In this document: in pieces, positions 1 to 6,389 of the stretch | Layout: the number at the start of each line of letters is the position of its first letter | Position numbering within the stretch: position 1 is the stretch's first letter | Assembly (NCBI GenBank): GCA_023258935.1 | Contig: JAHFRG010000027.1 | Location: forward strand, 1,632 to 16,477 | DNA from: Betaproteobacteria bacterium | Lineage (GTDB): Bacteria; Pseudomonadota; Gammaproteobacteria; Burkholderiales; JAHFRG01 | Reading direction: 5' to 3' | DNA: 14,846 nucleotides | Translations under genes and position numbers: made by a program | Notes under the pieces: model-generated | What the model was told of the DNA's origin: nothing | Seen by the model: the letters and a program-made list of their open reading frames with translations, nothing else | Databases searched by the model: none

Positions 1-22
1 TAACTAAAACCATGGAGTCAAA

Positions 23-265
23 ATGAGTGGGAAAGGGCAATTGTTACAAGACCCGTTCTTAAATGCTTTGCGTAAGGAACACGTGCAGGTTTCCATTTAT
101 CTGGTGAACGGCATCAAATTACAGGGACAGATAGAGTCGTTTGACCAATACGTGGTGTTGTTGAAAAACACCGTAACGCAAATGGTGTATAAGCACGCAA
201 TATCCACCGTGGTGCCCGCAAGGGCGGTCAGCATACCATCCGAGCCATCTTCTTCCGAGAGCTAA
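23..265 (+). CDS. hfq: RNA chaperone Hfq
   Basis: Hfq forms a ring-shaped Sm-like hexamer that pairs small regulatory RNAs with mRNAs in the cytoplasm. The 80-residue product matches the family almost throughout: KGQLLQDPFLNALR at the N-terminus, the Sm1 core with YLVNGIKLQGQIESFDQY, and the Sm2 signature YKHAIST near residues 56-62, followed by a short Ser/Pro/Glu-rich tail. By alignment with the remembered E. coli sequence, Q9, Y26, K32, K57 and H58 keep the proximal and distal RNA-binding residues. The rim patch reads R17-K18-E19-H20 instead of R-R-E-R. The ATG is preceded by GGAG at 14-17. It is the first gene of the packed hfq-hflX-hflK-hflC run, and only 6 bases separate it from hflX. 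Nothing useful can be said of the 22 bases upstream. Confidence 0.98.
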   Translation: MSGKGQLLQDPFLNALRKEHVQVSIYLVNGIKLQGQIESFDQYVVLLKNTVTQMVYKHAISTVVPARAVSIPSEPSSSES

Positions 266-271
266 CGCTGG

Positions 272-1393
272 GTGTTTGAGCGTCCCGAAAGCGGGAACAC
301 AGGATTATTGGTCAGTCTCGATTTTGGCGAGCCGGGCTATGCAGAAAGTCTGCAAGAATCACAGCAGCTTGCCTTAAGCGCTGGGATTAGCCTCAAACTG
401 GTAATAAAAGGGAAGCGCTCCAAGCCTGACCCGGCGCTGTTTGCCGGAACAGGCAAAGTCGCAGAAATCGCGAATGCTTTGCGCGAGAGCGACGCGCAAG
501 TCGTCATTTTCAACCATGATTTGTCACCCGCCCAAGAGCGCAACCTGGAGAAGGAGCTGCGCTGCAGAGTCGTGGATCGCACCAGTCTTATCCTCGACAT
601 TTTCGCGCAGCGCGCGAAAAGCCACGAGGGCAAGTTGCAAGTGGAGCTGGCGCAACTCGAACATCTCTCTACCAGACTGGTGCGCGGCTGGACCCACTTG
701 GAGCGGCAAAAAGGCGGTATTGGCTTGCGCGGCCCGGGCGAGACGCAATTGGAAACTGACCGACGCTTGCTCGCGAAACGCGTAAAGGTGCTTAAGGATA
801 AACTCATCCGACTGCGGCGCCAGCGTGAAGTTCAGCGCAAGGCGCGGCACCGTGCTAATGTGATGTCGGTATCGCTGGTAGGTTACACCAATGCCGGCAA
901 ATCAACGCTATTCAATTGTCTTACCCGTGCACACGCTTATGCCGCTGACCAGCTGTTCGCGACCCTCGATACCACTTCACGCAAAGTGTTCATCCCGGAT
1001 TGCGGTACGGTTGTGCTTTCCGACACCGTGGGTTTTATCCGCAGCCTCCCGCATACCCTGGTTGAAGCGTTTCGCGCCACTCTGGAAGAAACCACGCTCG
1101 CGGATTTGCTGTTGCATGTGGTAGATGCCAGCCACCCCAACCGCGACCAGCAGATCATTGAAGTGAACAAAGTGCTTGCAGAGATCGGCGCAGACCAACT
1201 ACCGCAGGTGCTGGTGCTCAATAAAATTGACTTGTGCGGCTGGTCGCGGGGCATAGAACGCGACGAGTATGGTAAAATCGCGCGTGTCCGTTTAAGTGCA
1301 CATACTGCTGAAGGCGCGGATCTTGTGCGCCAGGCGCTGTTTGAAGCGATGCATGGCGAAACCCCGAAACCTGTTGCAGTAAAAGTGGCCTGA
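272..1393 (+). CDS. hflX: GTPase HflX
   Basis: HflX is an Obg/TrmE-class GTPase that binds the 50S subunit and splits stalled or heat-damaged ribosomes. The 373-residue product has the HflX N-terminal domain (about 1-195). This includes the AGTGKV segment near residue 58, the FNHDLSP segment near residue 80 and the family signature GPGETQLETD at 154-163, followed by a basic helical linker. The G domain shows G1 GYTNAGKST at 204-212, G3 DTVGF at 251-255, G4 NKID at 317-320 and a G5-like SAHTAEG near 340. It ends soon after G5, so it is shorter than the 426-residue E. coli protein and lacks most of the C-terminal extension. The start is GTG at 272, 6 bases after hfq, with only a weak GAGAG (257-261) upstream, so coupling to hfq is likely. 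Sixty bases then separate it from hflK. Confidence 0.96.
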   Translation: MFERPESGNTGLLVSLDFGEPGYAESLQESQQLALSAGISLKLVIKGKRSKPDPALFAGTGKVAEIANALRESDAQVVIFNHDLSPAQERNLEKELRCRVVDRTSLILDIFAQRAKSHEGKLQVELAQLEHLSTRLVRGWTHLERQKGGIGLRGPGETQLETDRRLLAKRVKVLKDKLIRLRRQREVQRKARHRANVMSVSLVGYTNAGKSTLFNCLTRAHAYAADQLFATLDTTSRKVFIPDCGTVVLSDTVGFIRSLPHTLVEAFRATLEETTLADLLLHVVDASHPNRDQQIIEVNKVLAEIGADQLPQVLVLNKIDLCGWSRGIERDEYGKIARVRLSAHTAEGADLVRQALFEAMHGETPKPVAVKVA

Positions 1394-1453
1394 GCTTAAG
1401 TCGCTTAGTGCGGCCGCTTCGGCAACCGTATTTGATTACTTGAGATAATCCAC

Positions 1454-2638
1454 ATGGCATTAAATGATCCACAATGGGGCAGGCGCGGCAATCAAGGACC
1501 CCCCGACCTGGATGATGTATGGCGCAGATTCAATGAAAAACTGAATGCGCTGTTCGGCCGCGGCCGGGTTTCCGGCGGCGGACCTGGTAGCGCCACCCCC
1601 AAACAATTTGGCGGCGGCCTGGGTTTGATCATCGCGCTGGTTTTGCTGGTATGGCTGGCAAGCGGCTTCTACATCGTGGATGCGTCGCAGCGTGGAGTGG
1701 TATTGCATTTCGGCAAATACCTCGAGACAACTCAACCCGGACCGCGCTGGCACCTGCCGTATCCCATCGAAAGCGTGGAAGTCGTTAATCTCTCGCAGGT
1801 GAGAACCGTAGAAGTCGGTTACCGCAACAACGTCAAAAGCAAGGTGATCAAAGAATCGCTGATGCTCACCGACGATGAGAACATCATTGATATCCAGTTC
1901 GCGGTGCAATACATCCTGAAAAGCCCGGAGGAATTTCTGTTTAACAATCGTTCGCCGGACGATGCGGTGCTGCAGGCGGCGGAAACCGCAATACGTGAAA
2001 TCGTGGGAAAAAGCAAAATGGATTTCGTGCTCTATGAAGGCCGTGAGCAAGTTGCGGCTCACGCCACCAAGCTGATGCAGGAAATCCTCGACCGCTATCA
2101 AACCGGCATATTGATCAGCAAAGTAACCATGCAAAACGCGCAGCCTCCGGAGCAGGTGCAGGCGGCGTTTGACGACGCGGTGAAAGCGGGCCAGGACCGC
2201 GAGCGGCAAAAAAACGAAGGCCAGGCCTATGCCAACGACGTGATACCCAAAGCGCGAGGTGGAGCCGCGCGCCTGCTGCAGGAAGCTGAAGGCTACCGGC
2301 AGCGGGTCATTGCCGATGCCGAAGGCGACGCCAGCCGCTTCCGGCAGATCCTGGTGGAATACAGCAAGGCGCCGGCGGTGACGCGCGACCGCCTGTACCT
2401 GGACATGATGCAGCAGGTGCTTTCCAGCACCAACAAAGTGTTGATAGACCAGAAGTCCGGAACCAATCTGCTTTACCTGCCACTGGACAAGCTGTTGCGC
2501 GAAGGCGGTTCGGCGGCGTCCACGCAGACGCAGGAACTTCCGCCGAGAGCCGCAGCGCCCGAGCCGGCGCAACAGCCGGAAAGCACCGCGCGTTCTCGCG
2601 AAGCGTTCCGTAGCCGCGAGCGGGAGCAGCGCCAATGA
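1454..2638 (+). CDS. hflK: FtsH protease modulator HflK
   Basis: HflK is a bitopic inner-membrane SPFH/band 7 protein. With HflC it forms a large periplasmic cage around the FtsH protease and limits its access to membrane substrates. The 394-residue product begins with the HflK N-terminal signature (WGRRGNQGPPDLDDVWRRF, about 8-26), then a Gly-rich cytoplasmic stretch and one transmembrane helix at about 55-74. The SPFH domain follows (about 75-260, with FIVDASQRGVV-type entry and LTDDENIIDIQFAVQY in its middle). After it come an Ala/Glu-rich helical region (about 250-310) and a Pro/Ala/Gln and Arg-rich tail after residue 350. The ATG lies 8 bases after GAGA at 1442-1445. Its stop overlaps the hflC start by 4 bases (ATGA), as expected for proteins made in equal amounts. 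Confidence 0.97.
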   Translation: MALNDPQWGRRGNQGPPDLDDVWRRFNEKLNALFGRGRVSGGGPGSATPKQFGGGLGLIIALVLLVWLASGFYIVDASQRGVVLHFGKYLETTQPGPRWHLPYPIESVEVVNLSQVRTVEVGYRNNVKSKVIKESLMLTDDENIIDIQFAVQYILKSPEEFLFNNRSPDDAVLQAAETAIREIVGKSKMDFVLYEGREQVAAHATKLMQEILDRYQTGILISKVTMQNAQPPEQVQAAFDDAVKAGQDRERQKNEGQAYANDVIPKARGGAARLLQEAEGYRQRVIADAEGDASRFRQILVEYSKAPAVTRDRLYLDMMQQVLSSTNKVLIDQKSGTNLLYLPLDKLLREGGSAASTQTQELPPRAAAPEPAQQPESTARSREAFRSREREQRQ

Positions 2639-3510
2639 AAAATATCGGTGCAGTACTGATCGGCACTATCGTCGTGCTGGTGGTAGCCAGTCTCGGCATG
2701 TTCACCGTAGATCAGCGGCAAAGCGCCATCGTATTCCGCCTGGGTGAAATCATCTCGATTAAAAAAGACCCCGGATTGTATTTCAAGGTTCCGATACTCG
2801 ATAATGTGCGCTTCTTCGATACGCGTATTCTCACTTTTGATTCACCCGAGCCTGAGCGTTTCCTCACATCGGAGAAGAAAAACGTGCTTGTGGATTCGTT
2901 CGTCAAATGGCGCATCGCGGATGTCAAGCAGTATTACATCAGCGTCGGCGGTGACGAGCAGCGGGCGCAGCTGCGGCTTGCGCAAACTGTGAATTCCAGT
3001 CTGCGCGATGAATTCGGCAACCGCACTGTGCACGATGTTGTATCTGGTGAGCGCGACCAGATCATGGAGCTGATGCGGGAAAAAGCGAACGAGGATGCGC
3101 GCAAGATCGGGGTACTGGTGCTGGATGTGCGAATAAAACGTGTGGATCTGCCGCAGGAAGTGAGCGAATCGGTTTACCGCCGCATGGAAGCTGAAAGAAA
3201 ACGCGTCGCTAACGAGCTGCGTTCAACCGGTGCGGCAGAGTCTGAAAAAATCCGCGCTGATGCCGACCGCCAGCGCGAAATCATTCTCGCCGAAGCCTAC
3301 CGCGAGGCGCAGCGCACCAAGGGCCAGGGGGATGCCAAAGCTGCGGCGACCTACGCCGAGGCCTACCAGCAAAACCCGGAGTTTTATGCTTTTTACCGCA
3401 GCCTGGAAGCCTACCGGCAAGGTTTCAAGACTAAAAATGACCTGTTGGTGCTCGACCCCAATTCGGAGTTCTTTAAATACCTGAAGCACGCCGGCAAGCC
3501 GGGCAAATAG
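2635..3510 (+). CDS. hflC: FtsH protease modulator HflC
   Basis: HflC is the partner of HflK in the FtsH-HflKC membrane assembly. The 291-residue product has an N-terminal membrane anchor at about 4-24, followed by FTVDQRQSAIVFRLGEI, the typical start of the HflC SPFH domain. The domain continues to about residue 180, with SEKKNVLVDSFVKWRI and the DVRIKRVDLPQEVSESVYRRM junction. An Ala/Glu/Arg-rich helix (about 185-245) follows, and then the conserved end FYAFYRSLEAYRQGF and SEFFKYL. Length and order match the family. The start codon overlaps the hflK stop as ATGA, and GGAG at 2623-2626 gives a reasonable ribosome-binding site inside the end of hflK. Seven bases separate it from the following DUF2065 gene. 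Confidence 0.97.
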   Translation: MKNIGAVLIGTIVVLVVASLGMFTVDQRQSAIVFRLGEIISIKKDPGLYFKVPILDNVRFFDTRILTFDSPEPERFLTSEKKNVLVDSFVKWRIADVKQYYISVGGDEQRAQLRLAQTVNSSLRDEFGNRTVHDVVSGERDQIMELMREKANEDARKIGVLVLDVRIKRVDLPQEVSESVYRRMEAERKRVANELRSTGAAESEKIRADADRQREIILAEAYREAQRTKGQGDAKAAATYAEAYQQNPEFYAFYRSLEAYRQGFKTKNDLLVLDPNSEFFKYLKHAGKPGK

Positions 3511-3517
3511 GCGATCC

Positions 3518-3703
3518 ATGTCCAAGTTTCTGCTGACAGCGTTTGCCTTGATGCTGGTGCTGGAAGGAATACTTCCCTTTCTGCTGCCGACCGTTTGGCG
3601 TGAAGCTTTCAAGAGACTGATTGAGATGACAGACGGGCAAATCCGGTTCATAGGACTCACTTCCATGCTTGCCGGTCTGCTGATGCTTTTTCTGGTGCGA
3701 TGA
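3518..3703 (+). CDS. DUF2065 (YjeT-like) small inner-membrane protein
   Basis: This 61-residue protein has two hydrophobic segments (about 3-24 and 43-60) separated by a short amphipathic stretch with REAFKRLIEM and DGQIRFIG. That pattern is typical of the DUF2065 family (E. coli YjeT), which lies downstream of hflC in many proteobacteria and has no established function. Position and likely translational coupling suggest a link to the HflKC/FtsH membrane complex, but this is inference from context only. The gene starts 7 bases after hflC and its stop overlaps the start of hisZ. The ribosome-binding site is poor (AGGCG at best), so it is probably translated by ribosomes coming from hflC. Confidence 0.9.
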   Translation: MSKFLLTAFALMLVLEGILPFLLPTVWREAFKRLIEMTDGQIRFIGLTSMLAGLLMLFLVR

Positions 3704-4869
3704 TGCCTAACTGGCTACTTCCTCAACACATTGAAGACATACTGCCGCCTGAGGCGCGCCGCATTGAACAGTTGCGCCGGGCTGTTCTTGATCTTTTTCA
3801 TGTGCACGGTTATCAACTGGTGATTCCACCGCTGATTGAATATGTCGAGTCGCTGCTCACCGGTACCGGCCGTGACATGGATTTGAAGACCTTCAAACTG
3901 GTGGACCAGTTGAGCGGCCGGATGATGGGCCTGCGCGCCGACATCACTCCGCAGGTGGCGCGCATTGATGCGCACCTTTTGAATTGCCAGGGAATCACCC
4001 GTTTATGCTATTGCGGCAGCGTGGCGCACACCCTGCCTTCGGCATCCACGCGCACCCGCGAGCCGCTTCAGATCGGTGCCGAGCTTTACGGTCATGCCGG
4101 TTTGGAAAGCGACAGTGAGATTCTGAGCCTGATGCTGCAGGCGCTCAAGCTTGCGGACATTAACGAGGTGCATCTCGATCTCGGTCATGTCGCGATATTC
4201 CGCAGCATCGCCAAGCTGGGGGAGATCCCCGCCGAGCTTGAAGCTGAGCTTTTCGGAGCGCTGCAATCCAAAGACAAACCCGCTTTGCGTGAGCTGACGC
4301 AGGCACTCAACCGTCGCGTGAGCCAAGCGCTGCTGTTGCTGCCCGAACTTTATGGTGGCGACGAAGTGTTGGAGCGCGCAGCCAAAGACCTGCCTGATTA
4401 TCCGGAAATTTCAGCGGCGCTTGCGGATTTGCGCACGCTTGCGAAACAACTGCGGAATAAAGTGTCGAGCTTGTGTTTTGATTTGGCCGAAATGCGCGGC
4501 TACCGCTATCACAGCGGCGTGGTGTTCAGCGCATACGCCAAGGGCTCGGCTAACGCAATTGCTGTAGGCGGGCGCTATGACGAAGTAGGCAAAGCTTTCG
4601 GCCGCGCGCGGCCTGCGACCGGATTCAGCATGGATTTGCGCGAAGTCTCGGCGCTGCTTCCAGGCAAACCTTTGGCCTCGGCGATACTCGCGCCTTATGC
4701 ACAGGATGCGGCTCTGCAAAAAAAGATCGCCAGCTTGCGCGAACAGGGAGAAATTGTAATCGTTGATTTGCCTCAGCATGAAGACTCACGCCATGGGCTC
4801 AATTGCGACCGCGCTTTGGTATTGCGCAACGGAGTTTGGGAAGTAAGCAGCCTGAAGCGACCGGATTGA
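3700..4869 (+). CDS. hisZ: ATP phosphoribosyltransferase regulatory subunit HisZ
   Basis: HisZ is a catalytically inactive histidyl-tRNA synthetase paralogue. It pairs with short-form HisG to catalyse and feedback-regulate the first step of histidine synthesis. The 389-residue product opens with NWLLPQHIEDILPPEARRIEQLRR and carries the class II synthetase-like core: a motif 2 region with GLRADITPQVARIDAH near 85-100 and TREPLQIGAELYG near 120-132. A later segment, GYRYHSGVVFSAYAKGS with GGRYD, ends at about 295. A shortened C-terminal part follows, with no clear anticodon-binding domain, which together with the overall length separates HisZ from HisS (usually about 420 residues or more). Two adjacent ATGs (3700 and 3703) are possible starts; the first overlaps the preceding stop. 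Histidine synthesis is unrelated to HflKC, so the placement reflects conserved gene order. hisG is not in the window. Confidence 0.94.
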   Translation: MMPNWLLPQHIEDILPPEARRIEQLRRAVLDLFHVHGYQLVIPPLIEYVESLLTGTGRDMDLKTFKLVDQLSGRMMGLRADITPQVARIDAHLLNCQGITRLCYCGSVAHTLPSASTRTREPLQIGAELYGHAGLESDSEILSLMLQALKLADINEVHLDLGHVAIFRSIAKLGEIPAELEAELFGALQSKDKPALRELTQALNRRVSQALLLLPELYGGDEVLERAAKDLPDYPEISAALADLRTLAKQLRNKVSSLCFDLAEMRGYRYHSGVVFSAYAKGSANAIAVGGRYDEVGKAFGRARPATGFSMDLREVSALLPGKPLASAILAPYAQDAALQKKIASLREQGEIVIVDLPQHEDSRHGLNCDRALVLRNGVWEVSSLKRPD

Positions 4870-4871
4870 GT

Positions 4872-6164
4872 ATGTCGAAAAACGTCGTCGTCGTCGGCAT
4901 GCAGTGGGGTGATGAAGGCAAGGGCAAGGTCGTGGACTGGCTCACTGACCATGCCCAGGGCGTGGTGCGCTTCCAGGGCGGGCATAATGCCGGCCACACC
5001 CTGGTGATCGCTGGCAAGAAAACCGTTTTGCACTTGATACCTTCCGGCATCCTGCGTAATGGTGTCAACTGCTATATTGGCAATGGCGTGGTGGTTTCGC
5101 CGCAAGCTCTGCTGGATGAAATGGCCACGCTCAAAAAAGCCGGCGTGAAAGTAACCGGGCGTTTGAAAATCAGCGAGGCCTGTCCGTTGATTCTGCCTTA
5201 CCATGCGGCGCTCGATCAGGCGCGCGAAGCGGCAAAAGGCGCGCGCAAAATCGGCACGACCGGACTCGGCATAGGCCCCGCTTACGAGGACAAGGTGGCG
5301 CGGCGCGCCATCCGCCTGCAGGATTTGTTTCATCGCGAACGCTTTGCAGCCAAGCTTCGCGAAGTGCTGGAATACCATAATTTCGTGCTGAAGAATTATT
5401 TCAATGCAAAGCCCGTTAATTTCCAACGCACTCTCGAAGACACACTCGCGCTTGCCGGGCAAATCAAGCCGCTGACTGCGGATGTGCCGCACCTGTTATA
5501 TCAGGCGAGCCGCGAGGGAAAAAATCTCTTGTTTGAAGGCGCGCAGGGATCATTACTTGACATTGACCACGGCACTTATCCTTACGTAACCTCCAGCAAT
5601 TGCGTAGCAGGCGCCGCTGCTGCGGGAAGCGGGATTGGACCGCAGATGCTGCATTACGTTCTGGGCATCACCAAGGCGTATACCACTCGTGTGGGCTCTG
5701 GCCCGTTTCCTACCGAATTGAGCGATGAAGTGGGCAAGAAACTCGCGGCGCGTGGCAAGGAATTCGGCGCGACCACAGGTCGTCCGCGCCGTTGCGGCTG
5801 GTTCGATGCTGCTGCGTTGAAACGCTCGATCCAGATCAACGGTGTCTCAGGTTTGGGTGTCACCAAGCTTGATGTACTCGACGGCATGCAGCGGCTGTGC
5901 CTGGGAGTGGGGTATAAAATTGACGGCGTGAAGAGCGATATTCTGCCCGTGGGAGCTGAACTGCTAGCCAAGAGCGAACCGATGTATGAAGAAATTCCCG
6001 GGTGGAAAGAAAGTACGGTGGGTCTGAAGCGTTTTGAAGACCTGCCGTCCGCAGCGCAAAATTATCTCAAGCGCATAGAGGAAATTTGCGATGTTCCGAT
6101 TGATATGATTTCCACCGGCGCGGAACGGGAAGAGACCATCGTGTTGCGCCATCCATTCAAGTAA
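4872..6164 (+). CDS. purA: Adenylosuccinate synthetase
   Basis: PurA couples GTP hydrolysis to the joining of IMP and aspartate, the first committed step from IMP to AMP. The 430-residue product starts MSKNVVVVGMQWGDEGKGK. The P-loop-like GDEGKGK lies at 13-19 with the catalytic Asp at 14, and GHNAGHT with the catalytic His at 42. The IMP/aspartate loop TTGRPRR lies at 301-307, followed by CGWFDA. The reading frame stays open to 4803, but the canonical N-terminus fixes the start at ATG 4872, two bases after the hisZ stop. Anything upstream would overlap hisZ in another frame and has no family support. It is the last gene of the plus-strand run before the tRNA spacer. No terminator is evident immediately after it. 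Confidence 0.98.
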   Translation: MSKNVVVVGMQWGDEGKGKVVDWLTDHAQGVVRFQGGHNAGHTLVIAGKKTVLHLIPSGILRNGVNCYIGNGVVVSPQALLDEMATLKKAGVKVTGRLKISEACPLILPYHAALDQAREAAKGARKIGTTGLGIGPAYEDKVARRAIRLQDLFHRERFAAKLREVLEYHNFVLKNYFNAKPVNFQRTLEDTLALAGQIKPLTADVPHLLYQASREGKNLLFEGAQGSLLDIDHGTYPYVTSSNCVAGAAAAGSGIGPQMLHYVLGITKAYTTRVGSGPFPTELSDEVGKKLAARGKEFGATTGRPRRCGWFDAAALKRSIQINGVSGLGVTKLDVLDGMQRLCLGVGYKIDGVKSDILPVGAELLAKSEPMYEEIPGWKESTVGLKRFEDLPSAAQNYLKRIEEICDVPIDMISTGAEREETIVLRHPFK

Positions 6165-6165
6165 T

Positions 6166-6254
6166 GGGAATTCAGGATACGGGATTCAGGGGTTGGGATT
6201 TTGGAGAAGGCAGATAAAGGAGTTGAGTTTGGCATCCTTGATCCTGATTCCTGT
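6166..6254. repeat. Degenerate GGGATTCAGG-type short repeats
   Basis: Three imperfect copies of one decamer follow the purA stop at a spacing of 14-15 bases: GGGAATTCAGG at 6166-6176, GGGATTCAGG at 6181-6190 and GGGATTTTGG at 6195-6204. An inverted copy, CCTGATTCC, lies at 6243-6251 just beyond the 3' end of the tRNA. The direct and inverted copies could pair across a loop of about 60 bases in RNA from either strand. The pattern resembles the intergenic GGGATTC-type arrays of some proteobacteria. With so few, degenerate copies, assignment to a named repeat family is not possible. Confidence 0.5.
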
Positions 6255-6258
6255 CCTA

Positions 6259-6345
6259 TGGTGCCGAGAAGAGGACTCGAACCTCCACAGTGTTGCCACC
6301 GCCAGGACCTGAACCTGGTGCGTCTACCAATTCCGCCATCTCGGC
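6259..6345 (-). tRNA. tRNA-Leu (anticodon CAG)
   Basis: The minus strand folds as a complete class II tRNA of 87 bases including an encoded CCA (plus-strand TGG at 6259-6261). The acceptor stem GCCGAGA pairs with TCTCGGC over 7 bp, with A as discriminator base, typical of Leu tRNAs. The D-loop contains GGTAGACGC. The anticodon stem CCAGG/CCTGG encloses the loop TTCAGGT, giving anticodon CAG (plus 6309-6311) for CUG codons. A long variable arm is followed by a T arm with loop TTCGAGT. It is opposite in direction to purA and rnr. A near-consensus promoter lies directly upstream (6361-6389). No T-run terminator is visible downstream. Confidence 0.97.
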
Positions 6346-6360
6346 TTTCGAGAAGGTGCA

Positions 6361-6389
6361 AATCTAATAGGAAAACATTTTCTTGTCAA
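6361..6389 (-). promoter_or_regulatory. Sigma70 promoter of tRNA-Leu, overlapping the rnr start
   Basis: Read on the minus strand, a perfect -35 box TTGACA (plus 6384-6389) is separated by exactly 17 bases from a -10 box TAGATT (plus 6361-6366). The first tRNA base is 15 bases beyond the -10 box, which leaves room for a short 5' leader trimmed by RNase P. The -35 box shares its bases with the TTG start codon of rnr (6383-6385) and its second and third codons. Confidence 0.85.

Noticed and set aside
1394..1453. Possible promoter or terminator between hflX and hflK
   Set aside because: There is a small GCCG-CTT-CGGC hairpin and a GATAAT, but no -35 box at the right distance and no T-run.
1460..2635. 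391-codon open frame on the minus strand covering almost all of hflK
   Set aside because: It mirrors a GC-rich real gene. The translation has no recognisable domain and hflK is unmistakable on the plus strand. Long antisense frames are a by-product of codon bias here.
4803..4871. N-terminal extension of purA inside hisZ
   Set aside because: It overlaps hisZ in another frame, and PurA family proteins begin at the ATG of 4872.
4773..5492. 239-codon minus-strand frame opposite the start of purA
   Set aside because: Antisense to clear purA coding sequence, with no domain or ribosome-binding support.
6259..6345. tRNA-Leu as an integration site for a genomic island
   Set aside because: No integrase, no repeat of the tRNA 3' end and no island genes occur nearby; purA and rnr flank it directly.
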